From assembly GCA_013396635.1 (NCBI GenBank), contig WBMW01005653.1:170613-234612 (forward strand): a stretch of DNA of 64,000 nt, read 5' to 3'. Of the stretch, positions 62,086-64,000 are shown in pieces; position 1 is the first letter of the stretch; every line of letters starts with the position of its first letter. The position numbers and the translations under genes were made by a program. This DNA comes from Penelope pileata (taxonomy: Eukaryota > Chordata > Aves > Galliformes > Cracidae). The notes below the pieces were generated by a model, which made no database searches, was not told the origin of the DNA, and worked only from the letters and a program-made list of their open reading frames with translations.

Positions 62086-64000
62086 AAAGAATTATTTTAT
62101 TGTCAGATTCTAAGTAAAATGTTGAAGACTTTATCAACTAATTTCAGCTTTAAGATGAAATTGAAGCTTCAAGAAGTATAAATGGCATAATCCTTTAATT
62201 TTTCAAAAATTCTTATTGGAAAGCTATCACTTTTTTGATATTTATACAAAGCATTCTTATATTTAGATTGAGACATGATAATTCAAGCTGTGTGCTTTAG
62301 ACTTGTTTAATGCAAGTGAATAGGATACACCCATGCTATTACAGTGAGCCTCATATTAAAAGTAAGTTAACTGACTATTTCTAAAGAATATGATAAACTG
62401 AATTCAAAATAGCAAATTCAGTTTGATAAATGTTGCCATGAGAAAATGCCTGGAAAAGCTGAACAAGATTCTTCTAAAGTAAATATGAAATGAAGATGGA
62501 ATTGGTGGTCTTCATTGTTTTTTGTTCTTTATTCTGTTTTCTTTATTCTGTTTGTTGTTGGTGGTGGTGTTTTTGGAAGCCTCATCAAGATGTTTTGAGT
62601 TTTGATTTTATTTTCTTGGCATGTCAATAGGTAGCAGCATGTAGAAAGCAATGTAATTTTCTGCTTTGTCTAGTCTCCGAACAGTATCTGGATGCTAGTG
62701 CAGCTGAAGGCCTACCTGTTCCATCAGAGGTCATTCTCACTGCAAGCTCTGTCCTTTGTGTATCCCAATGAAGGTACAATAGCTAGCAGCTTGGCTCCTG
62801 CAGGCAAGGGTCTTGGAAAATGGGAATAACAACTGTCAGCAAGTGTTTATATTTACTTCCCTTCTCTAGAGAAACCTTGCTGTTGATGGTAATGAAAGGC
62901 AGTTCCTTGGCTAACAAGCTCTTCCTGTCAGTCATTTCAGCCTTTTTTCACTTTCCCACTTTGGGGGAACTGACTTAGACAGCTTACAGGAAATGAAACT
63001 GCTGCTGCTCTTTTCTGTCTTCTGCCATCTAACATGACTTGAGTGAGGGTCTTGACCTGAAGTTTGAGGAGTATAGCTCTATAAAAGCATCATTGTTGTA
63101 ATTAACCTCACAGTCTCCTTATAAGCATTCAGAAAGTTTGCTTCTTTTAGCGAACTATATAAATTTTAAAACTTTTCTGCACACACATGTGTGCGTACAC
63201 ACATGCACACAGACACACATGCATACGTATTTGCACCTTTGCACACACACACACACACAATCTGTACAAAGGTTGCAATGGAACAGGCAGACTAACACTT
63301 CAGCATTATCACATTATGTTGGCTGTGTTAGCAGTAACCATAACTTGTTAGTTTTACAATACAATTATGTGAAACATACTTGATGGTTTTTCTTTTGTTC
63401 AAAACAAATGAAAAAACAGCTACCTTTACAGCCTTAGTGCAGAAACCAAGAACAGTGTTGAAGTACAGACTGCCATACACTTTCTTGCGTGATAAATATT
63501 TGTACAAGTACCAGCTAAGATTATTCGGTGAAGTAATGCAAGGTATATTCATGTACACGTATAACAAAGCTGGCTATGTGGTGGTTGGCTGAGTTAATAA
63601 AAATCCAGCTTGTACAATGAGCAGTTCATCAGTTTTCAAAAATGCCCGCATCAAGCTTTAGAAGAGAAGTATTTAGGTTTTATCAATTTACAGTCAAGCC
63701 ACTGCTGCCCCCAGGTGTCCATCAGAAACTAAAGCATGAGTAGGGCTGCAACTGTAGGATTTTTTAAAGTAATCTGGTAGTGGATGACATGTGGATCTGT
63801 CTTTATTCTAATCTCCCAGACACAATGATTGGCAGAACGTTTTCACTGAGTTAGCTCTAGAGGCAGAACAGCTCTTATTCAACCTGTATTCTGCAATTCC
63901 CTTAATCTCTGAGCTGTTGATCTCTTCCAGTATTGCAGTTAAATAGGTATAGCAACTATTAAGTGTCTTCAAATATAGCCTGTATTAAAAAAAAAAAAAA
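62086..64000. other. intergenic, no definite gene
   Basis: AT-rich sequence with the CA microsatellite at 63,180. One segment near 62,674-62,776 has splice-like borders on the + strand but no recognised product. Confidence 0.5.
63180..63260 (+). repeat. (CA)n microsatellite, imperfect then pure
   Basis: Imperfect ACAC/ATGC repeats from 63,180 end in a pure CA run at 63,241-63,259. Confidence 0.9.

Noticed and set aside
1..64000. CRISPR arrays, operons, phage or plasmid features
   Set aside because: The window is vertebrate nuclear DNA; no regularly spaced repeats or bacterial gene organisation are present.
1..64000. Placement on the W or Z chromosome or exact species
   Set aside because: Repeat content and MFSD14B suggest a galliform, and MFSD14B is Z-linked in chicken as I recall, but nothing in the window fixes species or chromosome.

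Overview
The window is bird nuclear DNA, most likely from a galliform or close relative. About sixteen CR1 LINE fragments are scattered on both strands. There are long terminal repeats (LTRs) of avian endogenous retroviruses and two mariner-like remnants of the Galluhop type. The only clear protein-coding gene has vertebrate introns and a CpG-island promoter. There are no operons, CRISPR arrays, tRNA or rRNA genes that I can see.

Region 1 (about 2,100-37,500, minus strand) holds one complete gene, MFSD14B (also called HIATL1), an orphan major facilitator superfamily (MFS) transporter. I mapped twelve coding exons. Every internal boundary has GT..AG splice sites, and the phases join without a break into a 471-residue protein with twelve hydrophobic segments, an MFS motif A and an acidic dileucine tail. 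The first exon lies in a CpG island (about 36,560-37,500) that contains a CACGTG box and two GC boxes. The stop codon is at 4,288-4,290, and candidate polyadenylation signals follow at 4,037, 2,915 and 2,138. The introns carry CR1 copies, one solo ERVL-type LTR with an intact target duplication, and a second, unrelated LTR.

Region 2 (about 37,500-64,000) is the upstream flank of the gene. I find no convincing protein-coding exon there. It holds CR1 copies (one at 48,826-49,742 keeps a 182-residue open frame), two mariner remnants, a 1.04 kb reverse-oriented LTR at 50,999-52,035, and a decayed ERVL-like provirus at about 56,997-60,700. The provirus has gag-like, protease and reverse transcriptase remains, all broken. 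The rest is AT-rich unique sequence with short simple repeats.

There are three N runs plus a single N inside exon 1's GC-rich flank. The N run at 10,329 has nearly the same sequence on both sides and is probably an assembly artefact. I found no previously undescribed system. The points most worth checking are the promoter CACGTG box, the inverted CR1 pair inside intron 1, the undefined N-terminus, the nested transposon insertions, and one short spliced-looking segment near 62.7 kb.
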